Positions 42,256 to 55,102 of a DNA stretch of 64,000 bases are shown piece by piece (positions within the stretch are counted from its first letter, which is position 1; each line of letters begins with the position of its first letter). Source of the DNA: Saussurea involucrata (Eukaryota; Streptophyta; Magnoliopsida; Asterales; Asteraceae); the NCBI GenBank assembly GCA_033807775.1, contig CM066326.1, forward strand, positions 88,016,873 through 88,080,872, in the 5' to 3' direction. The translations under genes were made by a program, and so were the position numbers. Under the pieces are notes generated by a model. It was given only the letters and a program-made list of their open reading frames with translations. It was not told the DNA's origin and did not search any database.

Positions 42256-45200
42256 TTAGATGGTTTTAGGTACCCATTGCCAAATGGGTCCTTTCTGATT
42301 AGTTTCTTTGGACTTGACATTATGTTTTCTATAACTGGTTTTAAAATAATCATTTGAGTAAAACCAACGGTTATAGTCAGATTTGCAGATAAAATCATCC
42401 ACACCACAAGAAGCACAACAAATTTGATCACGTGCCAAATTAATCAGTTGTCGCATTAAATAAACCTTGTAAGGAACTACAAGTTTTCGTCTATTGGCAA
42501 CATCATAATTTATAACATTTGAAACAAAATTGTCTTTCTTGAAATTTAAAACATTTGAAGTAACGTGGGATGATTTGATCTGAGCCACATCCTGTGTGGA
42601 CTCCTTTATTCTCCACTCAAGGCGCGTGTTGTTTCTCAAATTACGATCTGAAAAACCAGACAAATATGAGTCGTAAGCTTCTGAATTCTGAGTTTGAAAA
42701 GAATTAACATGCTTATTTCTTTTTGTTTTTGTTTTCTTTTTCTGTAATGATTGTTTTGATTTAGATTTAGAGTAATAATCATTAGCAGAAATTTTCTCAG
42801 CTGATTTTGAAGATTCCCCTTCCAAGATAATCTTTTCAGGTTCTTCTTCTTTTATTAGAAAGTCAGTATGATCTGGAAGTTTGGCACTAAAGTCAAATTA
42901 AACAGGCACTTCACATACAACTTTACCTTTGTCCTTACCAACATTCTAACTATCATAATCAGGCTGGCTGTCCAATGAAGTGTGAAAAATATCATAAGAC
43001 TTCGGATAAAGAAAATCATTTATTTCTTTTGCAATAGCTTTATCTTCTTCTGTATAAAATTGCATTTCAGGAGGATCTTTAACAAATTGACTATCTAAAT
43101 CCCAAGATTCAAAATCTTCTTTGTCGTCAACTATCCAACTCCTGAACACAGTATTTCCCACGAAAGCTTTGCATGAGGAAACATCTGAATCTGAAGAATG
43201 CTTTTCTTTTGAAACTTTTTCTTCAGACATTTCCTCAAGTTTTGTTTTCATTTCTTTTAAACTTTCTGAAAACACTGTGATCATAACATCCTTTTTGATC
43301 TCGAAAGCAAGCTTCTCGTCATTTCTGACTTCTTGAATGGTACTTTTGATCTTGCTTTCGAGGTCCATGAGTTTTTGTTCAAGAACCATTGGTGGAAAAT
43401 ACCTTTTACCTTCCAAAATTGGTTTTTCAGTATCATTCTTTTGTGTATTTTCCGTTTCCTCCGGTTCTTTAACAATATAGCTCTCAAAGTAATCATTTGG
43501 TAAGGTTGTTTCGTTATTTAATGCTTTTGCATTATCAGGACCATACCAAAAAGGAAGTTGCATTTTAACAGTGGTTTTTCTTTTTATTTCTTCCTCAGCC
43601 TCATAGTCTTCACCATCCATTTTAAGCCATTTAATTTGATAGTTAGAATATATTGCAAGTTCAATCCATTCAAATTTATACAGAGTGGGTGATTTTATTA
43701 AAGCATTGCTCAGGTACTGTGGATTGTCATACCCGATACCCCACTTTGAATTGAAATATCTGAACTTACTTGGCTTATGCATGTGAATTGTTTGTTCAGT
43801 TTGACCTGCTTTGTACAGTTTATTTTCCAGATCTTTGACATTTTCACACAGCTCATCATTCCTATCTTTATAAGCATGTAAAAGATTTTCAAACTCACAA
43901 TTCTTGGTTTCCGAACTCATTAATTTATCTGATAGTTCAGTTATTTTATCTTGAAAATACGTATGACCAATATCGAACTCAGTCTTTTTCTTTTCTAATT
44001 TTTGAATTTGACTGTCTTGTTCAATTAGTTTTTTTCTTAGAGTGGAAATTATTTCATCTGCTGTGTTCTGGTCAGTTGTTAGTTCTTCTAACCTCTTTGT
44101 TAAATACGCTTGTTGAATAAAGAATTGATTATAGAGATCGGGATGTACCTCATTTGAAGTAGACTCTGACCTTTCATCACCAATGTTTTTGGTCATGAAG
44201 CACATCTTGGTCTGAGCCGTTGTCTCATCATCTGCTTCATCATCCGTCTGATCAAGCCAGTACTCTTCTTCAACCAACAATGCTATCCCTGATTCTTTCT
44301 GTTCAGCAAGCATCAACTTGTTCTTGTAATAACTGGAATCCATCACTTTCGGCTTCCAACATTCTTTTGAGAAATGACCAGTCTTCCTACAATTGTAGCA
44401 CTTCGGTGCTTCATCCTTGTTCTCAAATACTTTCTTCTCTTCTGGCCTCTTATACTCATCTTTCTTATACTCAGCTTTCTTGTCATCAAACCTCTTGCTC
44501 GATTCAACATGTGCTTTATGCTCGAAGTTCTTTGGGCCAGACGCGTACCTTTGACTGTTGGAACTGGGGCTTTTCCCAAACTGTCTCTGAAAAGATCGGG
44601 TAAGGAGTATCAAGGAATTCTTCATACTTTCAATATCATCTATCCCTCCTACTTCATTCTGTTCCTCATCAGACTGATTACCCATATTCTTTGAGTAATT
44701 CTTGTTAGACAATAAAGCAAGTGGATCTAACTCATCTTCCTTAACCTCTCTTTTCTCTTCCTTCTTCTCCTTCTTCTTCTTCTTAACTCTCCTTGCATCT
44801 TCATCCTGCTTCAAGGTTTCGTACATCTCTTGTAGAGGCAAATCAGCTAACTTAGCATTCTGTTTCATTCGGTGAGCATACTTCTTCCATTCTGGTTGAA
44901 GGACACTCAGGAATTTCACATTATGCTCGATTATAGATTTGTTTATATTGTACCTATTCAGCTCATTCAGGATGGTAGTGAAACGGTCATAAGCAGAATC
45001 AAGTGCCTCTCCTTCCTTCTGTATAAAATTTTCATACAAGTTGATAGCATTAGAGATCCTCATATGGTTCTCTATTTCAGATCCTTGATACAGCTTTGTC
45101 AGTTCATCAAACATGGCTTTCCCAGAATAATTTTTGCTATCCACCTTTCGATAAATATCGTTGGTTAAGGCTTGAATAATTAGGGACTTTGCCATTTTGT

Positions 45201-45465
45201 CTCCATTTGCTTTGCACTTTTGTTCAGGATTATAATGTAATGGTAGAACCTCAACCAAGTCTGGAATTGGGTCACCATCAGTAATAAGTCCTCTTCTCGT
45301 TTGTTTCTCCATGGGACCATTCTTAAGAGAATTAGAAATATATTCCCCGTTTTCTTGTCGCTCAACATAGTCGATGAATCTGTCTTTCCAAATCTTAAAC
45401 TCCTTAGGAAAAAGAACAGGTGGTTTGTCCTTCGACCCAATAGTTAATATTTCTCTCGCTGTCAT
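42256..45465 (-). pseudogene. B gag, two nonsense codons
   Basis: ATG at 45465 (MTAREILTIGSKDK). 839 codons read open through the UBN2-like capsid part, a good zinc knuckle (CYNCRKTGHFSKEC, about 44360-44405) and the coiled-coil tail. Then TAG at 42946-42948 and TAA at 42898-42900 interrupt the same frame, which continues to 42256 and ends WVPKTI. The lesions fall in the acidic linker well after the capsid and nucleocapsid parts, so a shortened but assembly-competent Gag is conceivable. Confidence 0.92.
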
Positions 45466-46319
45466 AATGATTACTTGTTGATGATCGTTAAGTATTCCTT
45501 AGAATCGATTAGTAACAATTAGCTGACTTGTCTCAACCCACTGTTGTCGCAATACACTCCTTGTAGCAACCAAGGACTTGTCGCAACACAACAACTTGTC
45601 GCAATTAACACGTTGCGAAAGTAGCCAAAGAACTTGTCACAGCTAACAGGTTGCGATACTATCCAATAAAAATTCTTATCGCAACTGAGGATTACGATAA
45701 GTACTGTTCAAACTCAGGTAGGTTGCGATAGTTGAGACTTGTCGCAACAGATAGTTGCGATAGTATACTGTTCACTTCAAAATTTTCGATTACAACGGCT
45801 TGTCGCAACAGAGGGTTGCGATAGTATACTGTTCACTTCTAGTAGACTGCGATAGTTATGAATCACTGAAAGTTGCGAAAGTTATGAATATTCAAAGGTT
45901 GCGAAAGTTATGAATATCCATGACTTGCGATGGTTTTGAATATCCCGATTTTCTTAAGTCGATTCTTCAAAATGATCCAATTGATCTGAAAATTGGTACG
46001 CAGGGTCGCAACAATATTCTGGACAACTTTAATTCTTTAAGTTTTGTCCAAAAAACGACTAGAACAGTGATTTCTAAACCAAAACAGTGAGTTTTCTTCT
46101 AAAAGTCTGAAAAACTGATTTTGCACAAATTGAGACAGATCCTTGTGTAATTGCGGAATCAAAACACACATGGATGATAATCAAACACTCCTAGATCAAT
46201 CCTAATCCATTTGAAGTACTCAAATGGCTAGAATTAATAAGAAATGGATGAAAAAAATTAAGAACACTCAAAATTGCAAAAACTCTCACTATACTAATCT
46301 GATCTAGATGAAATACTAT
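45466..46319 (-). repeat. B leader with hairpin-module repeats
   Basis: At 45540-45930 units such as TTGTCGCAACAGAGGGTTGC followed by GATAGTATACTGTTCA, twice nearly exact, plus single GTTGCGAAAGTTATGAAT units. It ends before the primer site. 45930-46319 has no clear repeat. Confidence 0.8.
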
Positions 46320-46331
46320 GCTCTGATACCA
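46320..46331 (-). promoter_or_regulatory. Primer binding site, B
   Basis: Minus strand TGGTATCAGAGC, two bases from the LTR end. Confidence 0.9.
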
Positions 46332-46333
46332 AT

Positions 46334-46559
46334 TGTGATCCCAGAACAAGTAATCAATCCATGTATAGCAATAAGATGGCCACCAATATATTCAATGAAG
46401 ATCAATCACACCAAGTTAGAGAGAAAGACTATGTGTGTGTACTTGTGTGAAATGGTAATTGATGACCTAATGAGAAAACTAGACATAGCAAACATTATAT
46501 ACTATGTAACTATAGCAATTACAATATTAGTCCCTCTACATAGTACAACCTAGAATATT
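46334..46559 (-). mobile_element. B 5' LTR, outer 11 bp missing
   Basis: Matches the 3' LTR at all but two positions, then breaks after AGAATATT into unrelated sequence. The missing end is the U3 terminus, so integrase could not use this end again. Confidence 0.88.
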
Positions 46560-46723
46560 CCACCACATCCTCGAAGGCCTTAACCACTACGCCACAACCA
46601 TTTTTGTTAGCACACTTTAACGTTTTCCAAGTTTAACCCAAATTTGTTGGCTATCATCATTGTGAGTTGCAAATTGAATGCAGAAACACATTTTCATAAT
46701 AACATATACATACTTAGCGAGCT
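46560..46723. other. Junction filler with a tRNA-like fragment
   Basis: Minus strand TGGCGTAGTGG (46584-46594) resembles a tRNA A box. A B box at the right distance is lacking, so this is at best a SINE or tRNA fragment. Confidence 0.3.
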
Positions 46724-46862
46724 TCTGGCGTGTAGCTCAGTTGGCAAAGGGATGAGATGACTTTGTCCAGATACATAACAGGGTCTAGGTTCGATCTCGT
46801 GCCCCCTACTAGCCTCAACCGCTGAATGAGGCAAAAATTGTCCCTCACAATGGTGTCCTTAG
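46724..46862 (+). mobile_element. tRNA-derived SINE candidate
   Basis: A box TAGCTCAGTTGG (46733-46744) and B box GGTTCGATCTC (46797-46807) lie about 50 bp apart, as in the pol III promoter of plant SINEs, followed by an unrelated tail. The spacing is too long and the stems too poor for a real tRNA. It ends at the LTR of element C. A poly(A)/T tail is not visible, so it may be truncated by C. Confidence 0.55.
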
Positions 46863-47102
46863 TGTGATCCCAGAACAAGTAATCAATCCACAATAACAAC
46901 AAATGAAGCCATCTCTATATTCAAGAATAATCCAAGTAGCTCACAATGGTGAATGCAATGCAATACTTGTGTGTGTGTGGCTAGTGTGTGTAGAAGATGA
47001 CCTAATATGAGGAAAATAGCAAACTATATATACCTATTACAAGAATGGAACATTGACATATTAGGTCCCTCTACTTGGTAAAATCATAATTAAGCACTAA
47101 CA
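46863..47102 (-). mobile_element. C 3' LTR (240 bp)
   Basis: Plus strand TGTGATCCCAGAACAAG to AAGCACTAACA. The polypurine tract on the minus strand, ATGGGGAGAT (47104-47113), is slightly degenerate. Confidence 0.88.
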
Positions 47103-47158
47103 ATCTCCCCATTTGTACCAATGTAGAGGCAAAAGATTTAGACGCCTATCGGGGTCAC

Positions 47159-50100
47159 TTATTTCTTCCGAATACCGAAGATGATCTCGAACCTTGGTAA
47201 TGCATGTCGGTACTCCTTCCGGTAGGTAATAGCTTCAATCACTTGGTTGATCAGGTCTCTTTCTTTATCTTTGAGCTTCACCTCTTCACTTGCATCCATA
47301 CGAAGCTTGCTCTTCAAATGTGCCATAATCATCTCGAAAGTACCATCGCTGAACTTGTTTACTTCACAGACTCTCATAAATCTCTTCTTTGAGTCTTGGT
47401 TTAAGTAGACAACTCCGAGCTCTGGTTTCTTCAGTACATTGTAAGCAGGGATACCTTGGATATCAGGCAGACGTCGGTTTGGAATTCTCAGATTTACATT
47501 GGATTGGTGAGACTCAAGAGCCATCTGAAAGTCAGTAAGGTAGGAGAACTTTAGAATGTTCCGCATGAATCTTTTGACACTTTGATATGCGGCAGACAGT
47601 TCTACTTTCTTCTCCGGGAGGGTGGCAAGGAGGTTGTAAAGGCTTAGAAGATCATCCAATTTCAGACTCTTGAAGTCAGCCTCGGAGAATACACATTCAG
47701 AACCATCAGATCTTAGGACAGTGAATTCAGGATAAAAGACATTGAGCAGCTTTTGAGATTCAACCTTCAGCAACTTCATTATCATGTTGTCCGATCTGAC
47801 AGCACTTGTTTCTCTGTCTTTGTTACCCATAACATGCAGAAACTTGATCTTCTTCAGTGATGGCCAATCCTCTATCCCGTAGACTTTCTCTAAATTAATC
47901 CTTTGAACATTCTTGACGAACAAGTCTTTCCTTTGACTTTCTTGAAAAGGAATTAAAATAGCTACTCTTGCACCCGTGGCCACGTATCTCGGCTCAACAT
48001 CAATAACCTCTTGATACAACCTAAGTTCGGCCTCAAGTGTAGGATCTATGATCTTTCCATCATGAGTTACTGGTGCTTGTGGAGCTGAAGTACCTGTACC
48101 CGGATCTGTACCCGGATCTGCTGTTTCTGGCAGTGGAGGAGCATCATCTTCAGATTCAATTCCCATATCCTGATCTCCAGTATTATCAAACTCATCGTCC
48201 AGAGCTTCAACCATTTCTTCTTTGATCTTATAAACAGTCATTTCCGGCTCTTCTTCTGAATCAATATAGATGATATCAATAATCATATTTTCGGCCATCC
48301 GCTCATCCGCCGTTCTATTGTCAACAACCGAAGGCTTTTCAACCCCGGTTATGACATCAGCTAGAACTTCCATTTCTGTATCTTGTACCTGTACCACATC
48401 AGTCGCCGTTCCACCTTTAGTTGTTATCCGTTCACTGACTGAACCCCCCTCATTTCCCGTACCCGTGCCACTTGCTTCTCCAACCCGTGCTCTCTTCTCC
48501 TCCTCATGCTGATCAGGATCATCCTGATCATCATGTCTTCTTTTGTCTGAGGCTTGAGCTTCGACACCACACGCCTGTTCGACGACGGTGATCCGCAAGG
48601 CTAGAGATTGGTAGCCGGCAACGATAGCTTTTGTCATCTCTTTCATAGATTCGTTTAAGTTTTGATACTTAGTGCTTGTGGATGATGAGGCTTGAGGTTG
48701 GGTTTGAGGTTGTGATTGTTGACGTAGTAGTGTAACAAAATCTACCTCTTCAGCGGTATTGGAATCTCCTTAGGCTAGAAGTCGAGCTAACAGCTCTGAT
48801 TTGAGTAGGTCGGTTGGTATTTGGTGTAACGGTACTGGTGGTGGTGTTTGTGGATCGGATTCAGCACGAGATGGTTGATTCGGAGGAGTTGACGACGATT
48901 CTGCAATGCCTTTTCCTTTTATTGCTCTTTTAACTTCAGCAGATAGGTTACCGACAATCTTCCTCAACTCGTCGGTGTGTTTCTTGTAGGTGGTGTCAAT
49001 TGATGCAAGTGAAGCTTGCAAAACCTCCAAAGTGATGTAGTGCGGATAAGGACCAAGATTTTGAGCCACCTGATGGACAGTCAAAGAAGGGAAAATTGAT
49101 CTAACACCCTAGCCACTTAGGTTCTCGGTTAGCATAGTAGTTGAAGCAACTATACGGCATGTGTTCACCGCTGGCATGGTGTTAGCAGTGACAGGTCTTC
49201 CACCCTGTCCTCGCGAGGCACCAACGAATGGCGGCCTAACTCGGGGTGTTCCGGTTGGAGCACGAAAGCTCTCAACTTGGTGTGGTGCCATCATTCGTGT
49301 CCTAAGAAATGATGTTCGTCCAAATGGCCCTAGACTCGAAGTGATTTGAATGAAGGTCGGTGGCCGGGGCGGGAGCCTACCTGTTTCAATATCGGCAAAC
49401 ACCGAGTGTGCAGCCGATAGACTTTGTGCTAAATCCCCTGTGGAAAATGAAACACCGGCCTGTTGAGAGACCGATGAGTGGCTTGGTGGGGTTGTGCTAT
49501 GCATGGCTGGGTCCACCATGTGTGATTCAATGCGTAACGGCGACAAACGCTCATTGGCAGAAGATGTGGCTACCCGGCTTCGATCGGTTTAGGGAGAGCC
49601 GATAGTTAAAACTTTTTCGAGCTCTATCACATTTTCGCTCATTTCTTTTCTCCCTCTTTCCTCACCACTAGCTACATTCTCCACTTCTACTTCTACTTCT
49701 TCGTTTAGATTTGAAGGCCCCACGGCATCAGTAGCAGTGTCGGAGAGTCCGATGTTCCGTGTGGAATCAGCATCAGAACTCACAACTCGTGGTCTCCGAC
49801 CCATGTGTCTTGGAATTAGATCAGCTTCGGGGTCATGGTCGGAGTCATCATCATCATCTTCTGGAAACGGTAGGAATGAAGCTACATCATCATCAGAAGA
49901 TGATGCAGCAGCGGCATCGGCTGAGTTCCAAGATACATCATCGTCAAAAATTTGAACTGGAGGTAGTTGAGGTGGTGGTTGAACTGGTCGTGAAGAAGAT
50001 GCTTTACCAACAGTCCTTTTACTTCTCCCGACTCTCTTTCTTTTAGGTCTCCTCACCTCTCGTTGTTCAAGAACCCCGTGTTCCTGAACCCCCTCGACAT

Positions 50101-51098
50101 TCTGACCCTCACCTCCTAGTAGGTTTGGATCTTGGGGAGGTCCCTCCGGCTCTGGCTGGACCACCATTGCATTTTTTATCCTATATTGCCTAGCTACCCA
50201 AGACTGTTGGTCAGCATAGGCGAGGACGTCTTCTCGGATGACGTCGATGTGAGCGAAATCCACGTTCTTGGGCATCTTTAGGTAATGCATCCACTGGCTC
50301 GGGCCTCGTGGAGCATTCTCACGGCGTGGAATCTCCTGATTATCTTCCATAATCTGATGAATCAGAATCTAGAAGAATCTCTGATAGGGCACGAAAGTTC
50401 GGTTCTTCTTTGGGCGAGCCTTGTCCTCGACTAGCTCGATGAGCTCATTCCAGAGCAGGATTGCGTAATCGATGTTTCGATTGAACGCGAAGGCATGAAA
50501 CATCCGTATGGTATGTAGATTTGTCTTGTCTAGGCATGTATGTTTGGAAGTCATGCAACGGTTGAAGATAGAGCACAGTGTATACCATACTCTTGGAAGA
50601 TGCATGCGTCTGAATTGTGACGAGCCGGTGAGAACTTGGTTGTTGGGGTCTTGGTATCCAAGACTGCGGATATCAGTGAATAACTGTTCTTCTGGAACCG
50701 GATCCTCAAAATTCTCGGAATATGGAAGGTTAAGTGCACGACGAAGTCCTCGTAGTGTGATTCTGGCATCAAAGTGGTCAACTTTGGCCGTGAAATGTGG
50801 TGTACGATGAGTAGGATGAAATTCGAGTGTACCCCAGAATTGTTGAAGATATATGGCAGGTACAAGCTGAACTCTGGTAAGTGCGGTTCGTAGAGGATGG
50901 CCGCGGATGATCTCTACTATAATATGGTAGTCAAAAGGAACCGCATGATCCTGATGATGGTTGTTGTCTTCAAAGCTCAGAAATGAACCCCTCGGGTAAA
51001 TTTCCTCATCCCGGTCACGAGCATTGACGGATGGGTGGGATGAGCGATGCGAACGGATGATGGTGTTTTGATAAAGAGTTGCCATCATGTTGAGCCAT
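47159..51098 (-). pseudogene. C ORF3, five or more lesions
   Basis: ATG at 51098 after a CAG acceptor. A frameshift lies within the first 15 codons (near 51060-51070). One frame then runs to 47159 interrupted by stops at 50369, 49589, 49109 and 48770, several of the kind made by C-to-T change in CAA or CAG codons. Domains as in A2 and B: VPAIYLQQFWGT, NRNIDYAILLWNELIEL, the basic cluster RRPKRKRVGRSKR (about 50015-50055), a disordered middle, and DVEPRYVATGARVAIL to the end. The final stop is a little earlier than in B. Confidence 0.85.
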
Positions 51099-51603
51099 CT
51101 GAACCACTTGACAATTTTAGAATAGTGCCAAAATTTGATTTTCCATGAAAAAATTTCAAAAAAAATATCCTAAGTCATGGGCTTATCGCAACATACATCA
51201 AGAGTTTATCGCAAGCAAGAGCATGTCGCAACGGGAAGATTGCGAGAAGATGTTAGCGCAACGCATTGGTTGCGATAAGAGCTTGTCGCAACACACGGTT
51301 GCAATAAGTATGAATGTTAGACCATTGCGATATTTATGAAGATATGAAGACGAGTTGGTTGCGACAAGTATGAACACTGAATGAAAAACTAAGTGTTCAG
51401 GCCCAGATTTGTACTTTTTTGCTCAAAATATGTTAAGATCTACACTACCAGGTTCGCAGTGACATCGTGAGTAAAACCCTATGCATTTCTAACTCTAAAC
51501 AACAACATATGCATGGATTTAAGCAGATAATCAAAGAAATCGACCCTAAAACCCTAAAAACAACTGTAAATCGAGATTTAATGGATGAAATCGATTGAGA
51601 TTT

Positions 51604-52342
51604 TGTTGGGAACTGAAGATATGCCAAGTATGGTTAGTACTGCTAAGTCTACATTACTACTGCCAGTTCTTCGTTACTACTGCTAGTCAAGGTTACTACT
51701 GCTGGGCAAGATTACTACTGCTAGACGAAGTTAGTACTGCTAGACCAAGTTACTACTGCTAGACATGGTTAGTACTGTTGAGCTGAGTTACTACTGCTTG
51801 AAGACTGTGAAGGTTAATACTGCTGAAGGTCGTTAATGCTGCTGAGCCAAATCATTGTTAATACTGCTGACTTGATAAGTTTGGTATGCGATACTTTTGG
51901 AGACAAATAAGGAATTGATCAAGATATGTTTAATGAAGATTCAGAAGATCAATTTACTTTTGATAGTTATCTTGTAATTACTTTTGTATAAATAGTATTG
52001 ATAGATAGCTATTAGGATATACGAAAATATACGTGAGAGACATAGAATACAGAAGAAGATACACGATACAGAGAATAGTTTTTACAAAGTTTGTTTAGCT
52101 ATTCAGAGAGAATTAACCTCAAGATCATAGATCCTATTTCTAGAGAAGTAGAAGTCGTCTTGTTGAGCCTGTTCAACAAGATTGAGGTTTGGTGTAAAGC
52201 TTGTGAGTAATATTGTTTGATATATATACAGTGTATTGAATTTCTATTGATTGTTCTTTAATTGATTTAGAGTTCTATTCCGCAAGATTCTCTAAATTCT
52301 GTTTCTAAGAAGTTTAATTCTTGTTAAGAATCGATCCTGACA
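51604..52342 (+). mobile_element. D 5' LTR
   Basis: TGTTGGGAACTGAAG to GATCCTGACA. The first 270 bp contain 12 copies of GTTAMTACTGCT-type motifs. A TATAAATA box follows at 51987-51994. It differs from the 3' LTR by three transitions. Confidence 0.95.
51987..51994 (+). promoter_or_regulatory. D LTR TATA box
   Basis: TATAAATA downstream of the LTR motif array. The same octamer is found before ORF3 at 58858. Confidence 0.65.
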
Positions 52343-52344
52343 AG

Positions 52345-52356
52345 TGGTATCAGAGC
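52345..52356 (+). promoter_or_regulatory. Primer binding site, D
   Basis: TGGTATCAGAGC two bases after the LTR, initiator Met tRNA type. Confidence 0.9.
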
Positions 52357-52374
52357 ATTGGTATCTTAGAAGCT

Positions 52375-55091
52375 ATGGACAATTCAATGGATTCTCACAG
52401 TACTCTTGTTTCAAAGGTTCCCATGCTCAAACCCAATGAATTTGACATGTGGAAACTGAGAATCAAGCAGTACATTCTTCTTACTGATTATGCAATATGG
52501 GACATCATAGAAAATGGCCCATGTAATGAAGGAAAGATTGGAGCAGATGGAAAGAGACCTCCTCCCAAGACAGATGCTGAAAAGAAAGTCAGACAAACAG
52601 AGATGAAGGCCTTAAGCACTCTGCTTTTGGCTATTCCTAATGAGTACCAACATCAATTCCAACACTGCACAGATGCACAGATGTTGTGGAATGCTCTGGA
52701 GAAAAGATTTACTGGCACAAAGAGCACAAAGAGAAATCAAAAGGCTATTCTCAGGCAACAATATGAGAACTTCATGTCTGCAAAGAATGAGTCTATGACT
52801 CAAACTTTTGACAGATTTAACAAGTTGATTGGAGAATTAGCAACTGTGGGTGTACACATGGATGCTGATGATGTCAATAGAAAGTTCCTTAGATCATTGG
52901 GAGAAGAATGGACCATGTACACAGTCTCATTCAGACAGAATGACCAATTGGAGGACAAAGAGCTAGATGACCTCTACAATGATCTGAGAGTATTTGAGGC
53001 TGAAGTTGAAGCCAAGAAAAGGCCATCTGGATTTGTTTATAATGCTGCTTTATTATCTTCATCCTCTGATAATGCTGCTAATCCTGATTCTGTTAATACT
53101 GCAGGTTCTGTTAATGCTGCTGGTGGAACTAATCAAGAGAAGACTACAGATTCTGTACTAGAAGCATTCTTTTCTAGTCATGTTCACTCTTCTCTAATCA
53201 ATGATGATTTAAAGCAGATTAATGCTGATGATCTGGAAGAGATGGACATCAAGTGGCAGATGGCTATGCTATCAATGAGGGTGAAGAAATTCATCAAAAG
53301 GACTGGGAGAAACAACTTCTCCCAGAGAAGAGAAGATGGTGCAGGCTTTGACAAGTCCAGGTTGAGTGTTATAAGTGTCACAAGATGGGACACTTTGCCA
53401 GAGAATGCAGAAGTGGAGGATCACATCAACAGGCTCCAAATGGAAACCAAAACAGAAGCTCCTCTCAAGCCCTTGTTTCTCAACAAGGAATGGGATTTGA
53501 TTGGAGTGATCAAGCTGAGGAAGCCTGTCAGAATCAAGCTCTTATGGCAGAAGTATCTGATATTCCCACTGAGGTACAATCTAAACTCTGTTCTCAAGCT
53601 TGCATTGATGCTGTTAAAAGATATAGGGATCACAATCAGGGTATGTGTGATGACCTTAAGAGGCTAGAGAAAGATGTGAAAGATTGTGTTAGGATTGTAG
53701 AAAGGTTTGAGGAACAGATTAGAGCTTTTCAAGCTAATGAACTTCAACACCACTATGATACTAACTATTGGAAGTGGGAGAAGAATGAGTATGAGATTAA
53801 GCTGAAAGTGTCTGGGGAGGAGAATGAGAAATTAAAAGAAGAGCTTAAGAAGGTTAAACTTGATGTTGAAAAGTTTACCTGTGCTTCTAAAACCATGGAT
53901 ACCATCATTAAGGCTCAAATCCATGACAAGATGAAAGTAGGGATAGGGTACAATGCCACACCTCCACCCTACAATAACAACTACATACCTCCTAAGTCTG
54001 ATTTGTTAGATACCAAGGATAGGAAGGATCCTGAATTAAAGATTAATATAGATCCTTGTGAAAAAGAAGTAGTGGTTGAGAATGAGACTGACAAAGTAGA
54101 CTCTGATGAGGAATCTGAGAGTCCATGTGATAAGAACACTGAGATCAAAAGGACTGAAAGGGAAAAGGGAGTTCATTCCACACAGCCCAAAGTTGTGAAC
54201 TCTAATACTTGTAAACAGTGTTCCTGCAGGAAATCTAAAGAGAACAAGCCCCAAAAACATGATAATCAGAGGGGAAATCAAAGGAACTGGAATAACCAGT
54301 GGGCTATGAGACAAGGAGTTGACCTGAACAGAATCAACAGGCCAAAACCTTGTTTCATCTGTGGTAAGCTAAATCACTTAGCCAAACACTGTTATTTCAA
54401 TCCTGTTAACCAAAGGTTTAATGCTCAAAGATCATTTCAAAAACCTGGTGGTTACAGAAAGAATGATGGATATAAAAAGTTTGCAAAGAAAAATGTGGCA
54501 AAGAAACAAGATAAACCCAAAAGCCACATAAAGAAAACGACTGAAAAGGAATGTGATACTATGTGGGTTCCAAAAAGCACTAAAAACAATACTGCTGCTA
54601 GCAGTGTTAGTACTGCTAACACTGTTAGTACTGCTTCAAAAGTTAGTGCTGCTAGCAGTGTTAATACTGCTAGTAATCATTCCAATGTTAGTGCTGCTAG
54701 CAGTGTTAATACTGCTAGTAATCAGTCCAATGTTAGTGCTGCTAATACTTTTAGTGCTTCTTCTTCAGATAGTACTGCTGCTAGCAGTATTAACTCTGTT
54801 AATACTGCTTCTAGCAGTGTTAACTCTGTTAATACTGCTACCTCTGTTAGTACTTCTGAGGTTAATACTGCTGCTAACAATACTGCTGCTCCCAGTATTA
54901 GTACTGCTAGCACTGTTAGTACTTCTGAGGTTAATACTGCTGCTAGTGCTGCTACACCAATAATTTTGACAAAGTACTCCAGTACTGCAGTACCTAAATT
55001 TGAAAATCTCATCAAAACCAAGTGCAAGTATTTTGATGAGCAAGGGAGACCCAAGACCACTTCGGCTTGGGTTCCCAATAAAACTAACTGA
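52375..55091 (+). pseudogene. D gag, one frameshift
   Basis: ATG at 52375 (MDNSMDSHS). The first frame holds the UBN2-like capsid part (IWDIIENGP, FTGTKSTKRNQKAI). A one-base loss near 53355-53360, just before the first zinc knuckle (CYKCHKMGHFAREC), ends that frame in unrelated sequence at 53667. The zinc knuckle frame continues 53385-55091 with a coiled coil, a second zinc knuckle (CFICGKLNHLAKHC), a basic region and an Asn/Ser/Thr/Ala repeat stretch (54590-54960), ending WVPNKTN. The lesion is surprising in so young an element. A programmed shift is possible but no classical slippery site was seen. Confidence 0.9.
54590..54960 (+). repeat. GTTAATACTGCT microrepeats inside D gag codons
   Basis: More than twenty copies of GTTAGTACTGCT or GTTAATACTGCT, read as Val-Ser-Thr-Ala or Val-Asn-Thr-Ala. 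Many pair with a preceding AGCAGT, giving 8-bp hairpins CTAGCAGT / ACTGCTAG. Confidence 0.88.
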
Positions 55092-55102
55092 TTTATCTTG
55101 AT

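Larger units (their letters stand above)
33063..46559 (-). mobile_element. Element B, SIRE/Maximus-like Copia, 13.5 kb
   Basis: Minus-strand element with 3' LTR 33063-33299, polypurine tract, ORF3, spacer, pol, gag, leader, primer site and a 5' LTR (46334-46559) that lacks its last 11 bp. The LTRs differ at two of 226 comparable bases. It is related to A but a distinct subfamily, with its own hairpin stem sequence. The right flank duplication is lost with the LTR end. Confidence 0.93.

Noticed and set aside
46724..46862. Genuine tRNA gene
   Set aside because: A and B boxes are present but the intervening arms do not fold to a cloverleaf and the spacing is too long. A SINE is the better reading.
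54553..54963. Leu-rich 136-codon ORF suggesting a membrane protein
   Set aside because: Alternative frame of the GTTAATACTGCT repeats in gag, which necessarily reads as VLLVLL-type sequence.
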